Shown here in pieces: positions 17,903 to 26,275 of a DNA stretch of 64,000 nt. Position 1 is the first letter of the stretch; each line of letters starts with the position of its first letter. The stretch spans positions 1 to 64,000 of the forward strand of contig NZ_JAKSYC010000163.1 in the NCBI RefSeq assembly GCF_022829585.1, written 5' to 3'. The position numbers and the translations under genes were made by a program. The DNA is from Methylobacterium sp. J-026. Its GTDB lineage: Bacteria > Pseudomonadota > Alphaproteobacteria > Rhizobiales > Beijerinckiaceae. The notes below the pieces were generated by a model that was not told the origin of the DNA, did no database searches, and saw only the letters and a program-made list of their open reading frames with translations.

Positions 17903-18640
17903 TCAGGCGCCGAAGCGCTCGGTGCGGATCAGCCCCGGCGCGACGCCGGCGGCCACGATCAGGTCGGAGGCTGCCGCAACGAAGCGGTTCGAACCGCAGA
18001 GGAACACCTTGCCCGGCGGTCCGGTCCGCCCGAGCGCATCGGCCACCAGGGCGGCATCGAGCCGCTTGCCGCCGGGGTCGCGCGTCACCGCCAGATGGAG
18101 CGCGAAGCCCGGATCCTCGGCGGCGAGCCGCTCCAGCTCGGGGAGCGCGATGGCCTCCGCGCGGGTGCGCGTCGCGTAGATCAGCGCCGCCGGGATGGCG
18201 CGCCAGTCCTGCGCCCGCCGCCGCAGCATGGCCAGCAGCGGCACCACCCCGGAGCCGCCACCCGCCAGGAGCAGCGGCCCACCGTCCGGACCGTCCCACG
18301 AGAAGGAGCCCCCGATCGGCCCGCGCAGTTCCACCGTATCGCCGGCCGCGGCGACCTGGGTGAACCACCCCGAAACCTCGCCGTCCGGGAGGGCCTCGAT
18401 CAGCAGTTCGACGGTGCCGCTGCCGTCCGGCGCGGACGCGATGGAGTAGCTGCGCTGGGCCTGATAGCCGTCCGCGGCGGTGAGCCGGACGTCGACATGC
18501 TGCCCGGCGCGGTAGTCTTCCGCCAGGGTGCAGCGCAGCCGGACGCTCGTCACCAGCGGCGTCGCCGGGGTGATCGCGGTGATCTCGGCCGGGTGCCAGC
18601 GGAAGACGACGGGTTCAGTCACCGGTGTAGCGCTGCTCAC
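17903..18640 (-). CDS. FNR-type FAD/NAD(P)H oxidoreductase
   Basis: A 245-residue flavoprotein of the ferredoxin-NADP reductase fold: the FAD-binding block RSYSIASAP near residue 75 and the NAD(P)-binding GGGSGVVPLLAMLRRR near 130, with a C-terminal FLCGSNRFV. No 2Fe-2S domain is present. It begins inside the last 26 bp of the molybdoenzyme gene on the same strand, so the two are translationally coupled and very likely form an electron-transfer pair. A GTG at 18622 is an alternative start that would shorten the overlap. Confidence 0.85.
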   Translation of the reverse strand: MSSATPVTEPVVFRWHPAEITAITPATPLVTSVRLRCTLAEDYRAGQHVDVRLTAADGYQAQRSYSIASAPDGSGTVELLIEALPDGEVSGWFTQVAAAGDTVELRGPIGGSFSWDGPDGGPLLLAGGGSGVVPLLAMLRRRAQDWRAIPAALIYATRTRAEAIALPELERLAAEDPGFALHLAVTRDPGGKRLDAALVADALGRTGPPGKVFLCGSNRFVAAASDLIVAAGVAPGLIRTERFGA

Positions 18641-19220
18641 GCCAGGGATCGCCGTACATGTGGTAGCCGCGCAGCTCCCAGAAGCCGGCGGTGTCGACCC
18701 TGGTGAAGCGCAGGCCCTTCACCCACTTGGCGCTCTTCCAGAAATAGAGGTGCGGCACGAACAGCCGCGCCGGGCCGCCGTGATCCGGGTGGATCGGCTG
18801 GCCCGCGTAGCGGGTCGCCACCAGGGCGCGGCCGCCGATCAGATCGGCCACCGGCACGTTGGTGGTGTAGTCGTCGTAGGATTCCGCCAGCAGGAACGGC
18901 GTCGGCGCGGCGATCCCGGCATCGGCCAGCAGGTCGTCGAAGCTCACGCCCTCCCAGGTCGTGTCGAACTTCGACCACTTGGTGACGCAGTGGATGTCGC
19001 CCTGCCACGCGGTCCGGGGCAGCGCCTCGAATTCCGCCCAGCTCCACGCCTTGATCGGCCGGGATCCCTCGCGAAGGGTGAACCGCCAGGTGGCACGGTC
19101 GACGGTCGGATTCGGGCCGATCTGCAGGATCGGGAAATCGTCGGTCTGATACTGGCCCGGCGGCAGGCGCGCGCCGGTCTCGGGCGGCGGCCTGCGCCCG
19201 ACGAAGCCCCGTGTCACCAT
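18615..19220 (-). CDS. Sulfite-oxidase-like molybdopterin oxidoreductase
   Basis: Mononuclear molybdenum enzyme of the sulfite oxidase/MsrP superfamily, 201 residues, consisting only of the Mo-pterin domain. The molybdenum ligand is Cys78 in GDIHCVTKWSKFDTTWEGV; HPDHGGPARLFVPHLYFWKSAKW is the other diagnostic block. No Tat or Sec signal is visible, so it is probably cytoplasmic, unlike MsrP. The start at ATG 19220 gives MVTRGFVGRR. Its partner is the flavin reductase overlapping its 3' end. Substrate unknown; S-oxides are typical for relatives. Confidence 0.85.
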   Translation of the reverse strand: MVTRGFVGRRPPPETGARLPPGQYQTDDFPILQIGPNPTVDRATWRFTLREGSRPIKAWSWAEFEALPRTAWQGDIHCVTKWSKFDTTWEGVSFDDLLADAGIAAPTPFLLAESYDDYTTNVPVADLIGGRALVATRYAGQPIHPDHGGPARLFVPHLYFWKSAKWVKGLRFTRVDTAGFWELRGYHMYGDPWREQRYTGD

Positions 19221-19373
19221 GCCGGCCCCCGCTCTTCCCGCAAAGACTCGGGTTTGGTGCGGCGGAACACCCCACGTCAAGCCGGTCCGTGCGGTCGAAC
19301 AAACGCCCCAAATCTCGGGTGTGCTAGGGGGATTGTGCCGATGAGCGGCACGAATCGCCTTCAGGGGGATGTC

Positions 19374-19676
19374 ATGAAGTACCTTCTCGCGACGAGCCTT
19401 GTCGTCGGGAGCCTCGCCACGCTCGCGCCGGCCGCCCAGGCCCGTGACGGCATCGGCGCCGGCGGCGCGGCGGCCCTCGGCGTGCTCGGCGGCCTCGCCG
19501 TCGGCGGCGCCATCGCGTCGGCCAACAACGGCTACTACCCGGGCCGCCCGGTCTACCGCGCCCCGCCGCCGGTCTACGTCGAAGAGGATTACGGCCCGGT
19601 CTGCCACTTCGAGCGCCGCCGCACCGTCGATCCCTACGGCGACGTCTACATCCGCCGCGTGCGCGTCTGCGAGTAG
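19374..19676 (+). CDS. Small exported Gly-rich protein
   Basis: A 100-residue secreted or membrane-associated protein: signal peptide MKYLLATSLVVGSLATLAPA with cleavage after AQA, a glycine/alanine-rich hydrophobic stretch (GGAAALGVLGGLAVGGAIA), then a Tyr/Pro-rich part (NNGYYPGRPVYRAPPPVY) and a C-terminal module with two Cys (VCHFERRR and RVRVCE) that could form a disulfide. Such short proteins are abundant in Hyphomicrobiales but of unknown function. A strong AGGGGGA ribosome-binding site precedes the ATG. Its end overlaps the convergent DMT transporter gene by 31 bp. Confidence 0.75.
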   Translation: MKYLLATSLVVGSLATLAPAAQARDGIGAGGAAALGVLGGLAVGGAIASANNGYYPGRPVYRAPPPVYVEEDYGPVCHFERRRTVDPYGDVYIRRVRVCE

Positions 19677-20608
19677 GCCGGATCCGGGGCGTCCCGGCGC
19701 ACCGGCTTCAGGCGCTCGGCGCAGGCGATGCCGCCGAGGACCAGCGCCAGGGCGGCCGCTTCCGTCGCCCCGAAAGGCTCGCCGACCAGCAGGACGGCGA
19801 GGATCGCGCCGAAGATCGGCACGAGATTGACGAACAGGCCGGCCCGGTTCGGGCCGATCAGCTCGACGCCGCGCATGAAGAAGAGCTGCGCCAGGAGCGA
19901 CGGCCCCAGGCCGACGAACACCACCATCGCCCAGCCCGTGCGGCCCGGCCAGACGGCGTGCCCGGTCGCCCATTCGACGGCCAAAGGCGGCAGCGAGGTG
20001 AGCAGGGCGGCGATCGCCATGGCGGCGAAGAACGCCAGCCCGGAGACTTTGGGACGGGTCGGCAGGAAGATCGTATAGCCCGCGTAGAGCAGGCAGGCGC
20101 CGAAGACGAGGACATCGCCGCGGTTGAACGCCAGATGCGTGAGCACCGCCCAGTCGCCGTGGGTCGCGGCCAGCCCTGCTCCGACCAGCGTGAGGCCCAC
20201 GCCGGCCAGTTGCCCGGGTGTTACCGGCACCCGATAGGCCAGGCGGTTCAGGACGATCACCAGCACCGGGATCGCCCCCTGGAACAGGGCGAGATTGATC
20301 GCCCCGGTATAGGCGCCGGCGGCGTAGAACAGGCAGTTGAAGGCCGTGTAGCCCAGGCCGCCCATCAACAGGATGCGCAGCCAGTGGGGGCGCAGGACCG
20401 GCCATTCCGCGACCAGTCTGCGCCCGGCGATGGGCGCAAGAACCGCGCAGGCCACCGCCCAGCGCAGTGTCGTGATGACCTGAGGCGAGATGTGCCCCGG
20501 AGCCCAGCGGCTAGTGACCGCGTTCCCGGCCCAGAGCAGCGCCGTCGCGGTGAGCAGGAGATAGGCGGGTGCGGCCGACGGGGCCCGGGCCACCCGCTCC
20601 ACCGTCAA
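19646..20608 (-). CDS. EamA/DMT-family transporter
   Basis: Inner-membrane drug/metabolite exporter of 320 residues with about ten transmembrane helices arranged as two EamA repeats. The first repeat includes [20 protein letters not shown]; the second includes [18 protein letters not shown] and [21 protein letters not shown], the usual family ending. The substrate is not predictable. Its ATG overlaps the stop of the upstream infA gene by 4 bp (20605-20608), so it is probably co-transcribed with IF-1, an odd pairing. Confidence 0.88.
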   Translation of the reverse strand: MTVERVARAPSAAPAYLLLTATALLWAGNAVTSRWAPGHISPQVITTLRWAVACAVLAPIAGRRLVAEWPVLRPHWLRILLMGGLGYTAFNCLFYAAGAYTGAINLALFQGAIPVLVIVLNRLAYRVPVTPGQLAGVGLTLVGAGLAATHGDWAVLTHLAFNRGDVLVFGACLLYAGYTIFLPTRPKVSGLAFFAAMAIAALLTSLPPLAVEWATGHAVWPGRTGWAMVVFVGLGPSLLAQLFFMRGVELIGPNRAGLFVNLVPIFGAILAVLLVGEPFGATEAAALALVLGGIACAERLKPVRRDAPDPAYSQTRTRRM

Positions 20609-20880
20609 CGGCGGCGGAACTGACCGCCCCGGACCTGCGGACGCGGACCGGAGGAGCGCTCGTCCTTGTGGCGGAACACGAGGCGGCCCTTCTCGAGATC
20701 GTAGGGCGACATCTCGACCGTCACCCGGTCGCCCGCCAGCGTCTTGATGCGGTTCTTCTTCATCTTGCCGGCGGTGTAGGCCACGATCTCATGGCCCTGG
20801 TCGAGTTGCACGCGGTAGCGCGCATCCGGCAGGATCTCGATGACGAGACCATCGAACTGCATCAATTCTTCTTTTGCCAT
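20605..20880 (-). CDS. infA: Translation initiation factor IF-1
   Basis: IF-1, an S1/OB-fold protein that binds the ribosomal A site at initiation. Family start [20 protein letters not shown] and conserved [33 protein letters not shown] are clear. At 91 residues it is about 19 longer than E. coli IF-1 because of a basic C-terminal tail ([15 protein letters not shown]). Some alphaproteobacteria carry two infA genes; whether this is the main copy cannot be told from the window. Confidence 0.93.
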   Translation of the reverse strand: MAKEELMQFDGLVIEILPDARYRVQLDQGHEIVAYTAGKMKKNRIKTLAGDRVTVEMSPYDLEKGRLVFRHKDERSSGPRPQVRGGQFRRR

Positions 20881-21090
20881 GCACCTTCTCCAGTCGGACC
20901 GTCCGGCAGCAGGCGTTCCGGCAATGCGTCTTGCCCAGTCATCGAGCTTGGGAAACGCCGCAGGGCGCGGATCCGATCCGATGGACCGCCCGCGCCAGCT
21001 CAGCAGCACGCCCGCATGTAGTCGCCGCGAGAACCGGCCGCAAGTCACGGACGCGACGCAGGTTCCGTCATCGACACGATTTGCCGGCTT

Positions 21091-22242
21091 TCACGGCTCG
21101 GCGGGCTCGTTGCCGGCATAATCGAGGCGGCCGTCCGGCGTCCGCCGCCAGACCCGCAGGCTTACGCCGCCGATGCGATCCCCCCGGGCGTCGAAGCCGA
21201 CCGGTCCCAGGAGGGTGCGCAGGGGCTGGCCGCCCCGCAGCGCCTCGGCCACCTTGCGGCCATCGGCGATGCGGCCCGTCTTCGGATCGGCCGCGTGGGC
21301 GCGCTCCACCGCCTGAGCGAGCAGCTCCACCGCCGCGTAGGCGCCGGCCGCCACGCTGTCCGCCTCGGGGCTCCGCGGGACCAGCCGGCCGCCCCGGGGA
21401 TCGGGCAGGCGCGGCGGATCGGGCGCCAGCGTCATGACAGTGCCCTCGCCGGCCGCGCCGGCGGCGGTCGCGAAGGCGGGATCGAGGATGCCGTCGCCGG
21501 AGACCAGGGTCGCGCCGAGGCCGGCCTCGCGCATCGCGTGGACCAGGGTCGCGGCCTCGGGGGCGAGCCCGCCGAAATAAACCGCGTCGAGCCGCGCGGC
21601 CTTCATCCGGGCGACGAGATCGGCCAGATCGCGGGTTCCGCGGGGAAAGCCGTCGAACAGCACCTCCGGGGCGCCGGCGTCCTTCAGCTGCACCGCCGCA
21701 GCGTCGGCGAGGCTGCGGCCGAAGGTCGAGCGGTCGTTGAGGATGCCGACCCGGCGTCCGGCGAAGGCCTTGGCGAGGTAGGCCCCCGCGGCCCGGCCCT
21801 GCTGCGCGTCGCTCGGCACCAGCCGGAACAGGTTCCAGAGGTTGCGACCGGTCAGCGGCGCGTAGGTCGCGCCGGTGGTCACCGCAACCGCCCCCGCCTC
21901 CTCGTAGAGGGGTGTCGCGGCGGCGACGGCGCCGGACTCGAACGGCCCGACCACGAGACGCACCCCGTCGGCCGTCAGCTTCCGGGCGACCGCGGCGGCC
22001 TGCCTGGCATCGCCGGCGTCGTCGGCGGGCACCAGGACCAGCCTGGGACGCCCGCCGGCCGCCCGGTTGAGGTCGGCGATCGCCTGCTCGGCCCCCTGCC
22101 GGAGCCCCTGGCCGAAGGCGGCGTCCGGTCCCGTGAGCGGGGCCGAGAGCCCAATCCGCACCGGCACCTGCGCGGCGGCCGGCAGGATCGTCGCCGCGGT
22201 GGCCAGGACGGCCGCGAGGCTGAGGGCGAGGCGTCGCGTCAT
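21091..22242 (-). CDS. LivK-like periplasmic substrate-binding protein
   Basis: Type I periplasmic binding protein (383 residues) of the branched-chain amino acid/amide ABC family. Signal peptide: MTRRLALSLAAVLATAATIL with cleavage after PAAAQ. Then VRIGLSAPLTGPDAAFGQGLRQG, GVRLVVGPFESGAVAA and GRRVGILNDRSTFGRSLAD. No permease or ATPase gene lies nearby, so it is an orphan binding protein or a penicillin-binding-protein-activator-like relative. It is transcribed divergently from the aminotransferase gene across about 250 bp with no recognised sites. The start at ATG 22242 places the signal peptide at the N-terminus. Confidence 0.85.
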   Translation of the reverse strand: MTRRLALSLAAVLATAATILPAAAQVPVRIGLSAPLTGPDAAFGQGLRQGAEQAIADLNRAAGGRPRLVLVPADDAGDARQAAAVARKLTADGVRLVVGPFESGAVAAATPLYEEAGAVAVTTGATYAPLTGRNLWNLFRLVPSDAQQGRAAGAYLAKAFAGRRVGILNDRSTFGRSLADAAAVQLKDAGAPEVLFDGFPRGTRDLADLVARMKAARLDAVYFGGLAPEAATLVHAMREAGLGATLVSGDGILDPAFATAAGAAGEGTVMTLAPDPPRLPDPRGGRLVPRSPEADSVAAGAYAAVELLAQAVERAHAADPKTGRIADGRKVAEALRGGQPLRTLLGPVGFDARGDRIGGVSLRVWRRTPDGRLDYAGNEPAEP

Positions 22243-22493
22243 GACGGTACTCTCATGGGGCCACTCTACGGCGTGGCGGGCGGATTCCGGAAGACCCGCG
22301 GTCGGGCGCGGCGTACCTTCGCGAACGAGCCGCCGATGACCGCCACCTGTGAGCGAATCGGGACACTGATGCGCGCACAAGCGCTGGCGGGCGGGCGCGA
22401 TGTGCGGAATAAGGGCTTCGGCCCGGTCTCGCAGCCGGGCGCATCGCGGCGTCTGCGCGCCGCGGCGAATATCCTCTGGGACGATTGACGATC

Positions 22494-23699
22494 ATGACCT
22501 CGCTGTTCGCCGGCATCCAGGACGCGCCGCTCGATCCGATCATGCGCCTCTTCGAGGCCTTCAACGCGGATCCGAGCTCGAAGAAGCTCAATCTCGTGGT
22601 CGGCGTGTACACGGACGCGGACGGCAAGGTGCCGCGCCTGCGCGCCGTGCAGATTGCCGAGACGCGCTGGATCGAGAAGGGTCTGCCCAAGACCTACCGG
22701 CCGATCGAGGGCACCAAGCCGTTCCGCGACGCGGTCCAGGCCCTGCTGTTCGGTGCGGGCGCGCCGATCCTGTCGCAGAGCCGCGTCGCGACGCTCCAGA
22801 GCATCGGCGGCACCGGCGCCCTCAAGACCGGCGCGGACGTGCTGGCCAAGCTGTACCCGGACGCCAAGGTGGCGGTGAGCAACCCGAGCTGGGAGAACCA
22901 CAAGGCCCTTTTCACCCAGGCCGGCTTCGCCGTGGTCGATTATCCCTATTTCTCGGCCGAGACCGGCGGCGCCGACTACCCGGCCATGAAGGCCGCCCTC
23001 CAGGATCTGCCCAAGGGCTCGATCGTGGTGCTGCACGCCTGCTGCCACAACCCGACCGGTGCCGATCTCACCCTCGACGAATGGCGCGACCTCGTGCCCC
23101 TGATGGCCGAGTGCGGCCTGATCCCGTTCCTCGACATCGCCTATCAGGGCTTCGGCAACGGCCTCGACGCCGATGCCGAGCCGGTGCGCCTGTTCGCCGA
23201 ATCGGGCCAGGAATTCCTGGTCGCCTCGTCGTTCTCGAAGTCGTTCTCCCTCTACGGCGAGCGCGTCGGCGCGCTGACCATCGTGGCCGAGAACCCCGCC
23301 GCCAGGGCCAAGGTCGAGGGCTTCGCCAAGCGGCTGGTGCGGGCGAGCTACTCGAACCCGCACACCCATGGGGCGGCGATCGTGGAGATCGTGCTCACCG
23401 ATCCGGAGCTGCGCGCCGACTGGGAGCGGGAACTCGCCGAGATGCGCGACCGGATCCGGGCCATGCGCGAGCGGATGGCCGACAGCCTTCAGCAGCGCCA
23501 TCCGGATCGCGGCTTCGACGCCATCAAGGTGCAGAAGGGCATGTTCTCCTACACAGGCCTGAGCCCCGCCGAGGCCACCCGCCTGCGCGAGGAGCACGAG
23601 GTCTATGCCCTTGAGACCGGCCGGATCTGCGTGGCGGCGGTCAACACCCACAACATCGACCACGTCATCGACGCGATCGACGCGGTGGTGAAGGGCTGA
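22494..23699 (+). CDS. Aromatic/aspartate aminotransferase, class I
   Basis: PLP-dependent transaminase (401 residues) of the TyrB/AspC group. Features: SLFAGIQDAPLDPIM start typical of the group, CCHNPTGADLTLDEW, DIAYQGFGNGL, and the PLP lysine in SSFSKSFSLYGERVGAL. It transfers amino groups between aspartate or aromatic amino acids and 2-oxoglutarate. ATG 22494 is preferred; a TTG at 22485 is in frame. The 2-hydroxyacid dehydrogenase gene starts 4 bp after the stop, so the pair probably acts together on 2-oxo acids. Confidence 0.9.
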   Translation: MTSLFAGIQDAPLDPIMRLFEAFNADPSSKKLNLVVGVYTDADGKVPRLRAVQIAETRWIEKGLPKTYRPIEGTKPFRDAVQALLFGAGAPILSQSRVATLQSIGGTGALKTGADVLAKLYPDAKVAVSNPSWENHKALFTQAGFAVVDYPYFSAETGGADYPAMKAALQDLPKGSIVVLHACCHNPTGADLTLDEWRDLVPLMAECGLIPFLDIAYQGFGNGLDADAEPVRLFAESGQEFLVASSFSKSFSLYGERVGALTIVAENPAARAKVEGFAKRLVRASYSNPHTHGAAIVEIVLTDPELRADWERELAEMRDRIRAMRERMADSLQQRHPDRGFDAIKVQKGMFSYTGLSPAEATRLREEHEVYALETGRICVAAVNTHNIDHVIDAIDAVVKG

Positions 23700-23703
23700 T
23701 CCC

Positions 23704-24735
23704 ATGGCGGCCCTCAAGCGCGTCTGCCGGTTCAACGTCTGGATCAACCCCGTCTTCGACGCGACGCTGAGGGCCGAGCCCGACATCGACCTGCAGGTCG
23801 GCGACCTGCAGCGCCCGGACAGCGCGCTCCAGGCCCTGCTCCGGGCGGCGCATGTCTTCCACGTCTCGCCGTCGCGGGACGAGCTGCCGCGCCGCTGGCA
23901 CGTCACGGACGCGCTCCTGGCGGAATGCCCGAACCTCCTCGCGGTCTCGTCCGCCGGGGCCGGCTTCGACACGGTGGACGCCGCCGCCTGCACTCGGGCC
24001 GGCGTCGCGGTGGTCAATCAGGTGGGCGGCAATGCCCGCTCCGTGGCGGAACTGGCCATCGGCCTGATGCTCGCCGTGTCGCGCAAGATCTGCGTCTCGG
24101 ACCGCCTGCTCCGGACGCAGCGCGGTTTCTCGCGGGAATCGCTGATGGGCCACGAGATCGGCGGCGCGACCCTCGGGCTCGTCGGGATCGGCCATACCGG
24201 CCGGGCGGTCGCCAAGCTCGCCCGCGGCTTCGACATGCGCGTGCTGGCCTACGACCCGCTGCTCTCGGCCGAGGCGATCCGCGCCGGCGGTGCGGAGCCG
24301 GTGGACCGGGCGCGGCTGCTCGCCGAATCCGACATCGTCTCCCTGCACTGCCCCCTCGACGACACGACCCGCGGCAGCTTCGACGCGGCGACCTTCGCGG
24401 CGATGAAGCCGGGGGCTCTGTTCGTCACCACCGCCCGGGGCGGCGTCCACGATGAGGCGGCCCTCGCCGCGGCACTGACCTCCGGGCACCTCGCGGGGGC
24501 GGGCCTCGACGTCTGGGCGCCGGAACCGCCGGCCCTCGACGCGGCCCTGCTCGGGCTCGACACCGTCGTGGCGACATACCACACCGCCGGCGTGACCCAC
24601 GAGGCGCGCCGCAACGTGGCCGCCTGGGGCGCCGCGCAGATCATCGGCCTCCTGAAGGGCGAGGCGCCGCCGCGGCTGGTCAACCCGGAGGTCTGGCCGG
24701 CGGTGCTGGAGCGACGGGCCCGGCTGCTGGGCTAA
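23704..24735 (+). CDS. D-isomer-specific 2-hydroxyacid dehydrogenase
   Basis: NAD(P)-dependent dehydrogenase of 343 residues related to phosphoglycerate/hydroxypyruvate reductases. The Rossmann motif is GLVGIGHTGRAVAKLA, followed by the catalytic Arg in TTARGGVHDEAAL, the Glu in WAPEPPA and the His in ATYHTAGVTHEARRN. Interconverts a 2-oxo acid and a D-2-hydroxy acid in the cytosol. It sits 4 bp after the aminotransferase and converges (4-bp overlap) on a hydroxypyruvate isomerase-like gene, fitting glycerate/hydroxypyruvate chemistry (inference). Confidence 0.9.
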   Translation: MAALKRVCRFNVWINPVFDATLRAEPDIDLQVGDLQRPDSALQALLRAAHVFHVSPSRDELPRRWHVTDALLAECPNLLAVSSAGAGFDTVDAAACTRAGVAVVNQVGGNARSVAELAIGLMLAVSRKICVSDRLLRTQRGFSRESLMGHEIGGATLGLVGIGHTGRAVAKLARGFDMRVLAYDPLLSAEAIRAGGAEPVDRARLLAESDIVSLHCPLDDTTRGSFDAATFAAMKPGALFVTTARGGVHDEAALAAALTSGHLAGAGLDVWAPEPPALDAALLGLDTVVATYHTAGVTHEARRNVAAWGAAQIIGLLKGEAPPRLVNPEVWPAVLERRARLLG

Positions 24736-25526
24736 ACCGCCGCCCGCATCCAGCCGAGCCCCGCCTCGGTTCCGGCAGCCGGGTGGTACTCGCAACCGAC
24801 GAAGCCGGCATAGCCGACCACCTCCAGCGCCCCGAAGATCGGATCGAAGGCGATCGTGCCGGTCCCGGGCTCGTGCCGGCCCGGATCGTCGGCGATCTGG
24901 ACATGGGCGATCAGGGGCGCGTGGGCACGGATCAGCGCCGCCGGGTCGTAGCCGAGGCAGACGCAGTGATAGGCGTCGAACAGGAGCTTGACGTTGTCGC
25001 GGCCGATCGTGCGGATCGCGTCCACCGCCACCAGGGGATCGTCGATCACGTAATCGGCGATCGAGCCCGGGCCGATCGGCTCGACGATCACCGTCATGCC
25101 GCGCGCCTTGGCGGCGTCGGCCGCGAAGGCGAGGTTTTCGAGATAGGTCTCCCAGAGACGGGCCGGCTCGACGCCCACGGGCCGGACGCCGGCCATCGGG
25201 TGAACCATGCGGCAACCGAGCTGGGCGACGTAATCGAGCGTCGGCTCGATCGTGGACCGGTAATAGGCGACCTTGTCGGGCAAAGCCGCAAAGCCCTTCT
25301 CGCCCTTGGACGCATCGCCCGCCGGGAAGCCGGTCTGGACGAGCGGCACGCCCGCCCGTTCGAGCCATCCCGCCACCTCCCGGGCCGGCGTCGCGAACAG
25401 GTTCGGGTGCTCGACCGCGCGGAACCCCGCCTTCGCGGCGGCCGCGAAGCGCTCGGGAAGCGGCAACTCCGTGAACAGGAAGCCGCAATGGCCGCTGAGG
25501 CGGTCCTGGAAGGCACCGAGCTTCAT
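24732..25526 (-). CDS. Hydroxypyruvate isomerase-family TIM-barrel protein
   Basis: Sugar-phosphate-isomerase-like xylose isomerase-type TIM barrel of 264 residues, closest in layout to Hyi/OtnI, which interconverts hydroxypyruvate and tartronate semialdehyde or related 3-oxo acids. Likely metal ligands are the Glu in TVIVEPIGPGS, Asp in LLFDAYHCVCLG, the His in AHVQIADDPGRHEPG and the Glu in CEYHPA. It lies 3 bp downstream of the racemase-like gene and is probably co-transcribed with it from the LacI-controlled promoter at about 26240-26265. Confidence 0.85.
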   Translation of the reverse strand: MKLGAFQDRLSGHCGFLFTELPLPERFAAAAKAGFRAVEHPNLFATPAREVAGWLERAGVPLVQTGFPAGDASKGEKGFAALPDKVAYYRSTIEPTLDYVAQLGCRMVHPMAGVRPVGVEPARLWETYLENLAFAADAAKARGMTVIVEPIGPGSIADYVIDDPLVAVDAIRTIGRDNVKLLFDAYHCVCLGYDPAALIRAHAPLIAHVQIADDPGRHEPGTGTIAFDPIFGALEVVGYAGFVGCEYHPAAGTEAGLGWMRAAV

Positions 25527-25529
25527 GCG

Positions 25530-26201
25530 TCAGGCGCTCCTGCCGGTCTCGATCATCGCACGCATCCGGTCCACCGCCGCGTGGGGCGCGGTCAGGACCG
25601 GGACGGACACCGCCTGCCGCACCGCCTCGGCCGCCCGGGAGGTGGAGAAATGCGCCAGCATGATCGCGTCGCAATCGGCCAGCTCCGGCGCCCGCGCGGC
25701 GATCAGCCGGTTGTGGGTCTCGGCGTCACCGGCGCGCAGGCGCGCCATGGCGTCGTCCACCAGGATCGTCCGCAGGGTCGCCGGGCGCCCGGCCTGGCCG
25801 ACGAATTCCTCGAACTCGTCGGTCATCGTGCCGATGGAGGGGCCGAAGGTCGCCAGCATGCCGATGCGCGTGCCCTGCGCGATGGCCGCGCGGAATATCG
25901 CCTCGTTGGGCTTCAGGACCGGGATCGGTACGGTCGCGATCAGCCGGTCGATGGCCGGCCCGAAGGCCGAGCAGGTAATCAGGATGCCGTCGGCGCCTAT
26001 GTCGTGGCCGTAGCGGCCGAAGCGCACGAAGCGCTCGATCATGCCCTCCGAGATCGCCCCCGGCTCCCTCGCCCGGTCCAGCGACAGGCCGTCGTCGAGG
26101 AGATTGACCGTCTCGGCCTCGGGCCATCGCTCCGCGAACGCCGCCTGGATCGGCACCATGGCGACCGGCGTCGCGTGCAGGAGGACGATGCGGGGTGCCA
26201 T
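25530..26201 (-). CDS. Aspartate/glutamate racemase-family protein
   Basis: A 223-residue Asp/Glu/hydantoin racemase-fold protein. The first catalytic-type Cys77 is present in ILITCSAFGPAIDRL, but the position of the second Cys, expected in a LGC-like segment late in the chain, reads IMLAHFSTSRA. With only one Cys it may be a decarboxylase/isomerase-like member rather than a two-base racemase (inference). It is the first gene of the minus-strand pair with the hydroxypyruvate isomerase-like gene and is preceded by a LacI-type operator at 26239-26252. Confidence 0.8.
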   Translation of the reverse strand: MAPRIVLLHATPVAMVPIQAAFAERWPEAETVNLLDDGLSLDRAREPGAISEGMIERFVRFGRYGHDIGADGILITCSAFGPAIDRLIATVPIPVLKPNEAIFRAAIAQGTRIGMLATFGPSIGTMTDEFEEFVGQAGRPATLRTILVDDAMARLRAGDAETHNRLIAARAPELADCDAIMLAHFSTSRAAEAVRQAVSVPVLTAPHAAVDRMRAMIETGRSA

Positions 26202-26238
26202 GCTGTCTTCCGGGTTCGGAGCGGAGGGGCAATCGCGT

Positions 26239-26252
26239 TGTAAGCGATTTCA
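26239..26252. promoter_or_regulatory. LacI-type operator upstream of the racemase-isomerase pair
   Basis: TGTAAGCGATTTCA matches 12 of 14 positions of the perfect palindrome TGAAAGCGCTTTCA at 27420-27433, including the central GCG core. On the minus strand it lies between a possible -35 TTGCCA (26264-26259) and -10 TACAAC (26242-26237), ideally placed for repression. Presumed ligand-responsive repressor: the LacI protein encoded next door. Confidence 0.65.
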
Positions 26253-26275
26253 AATAGGTGGCAAGATAGCGCCGG

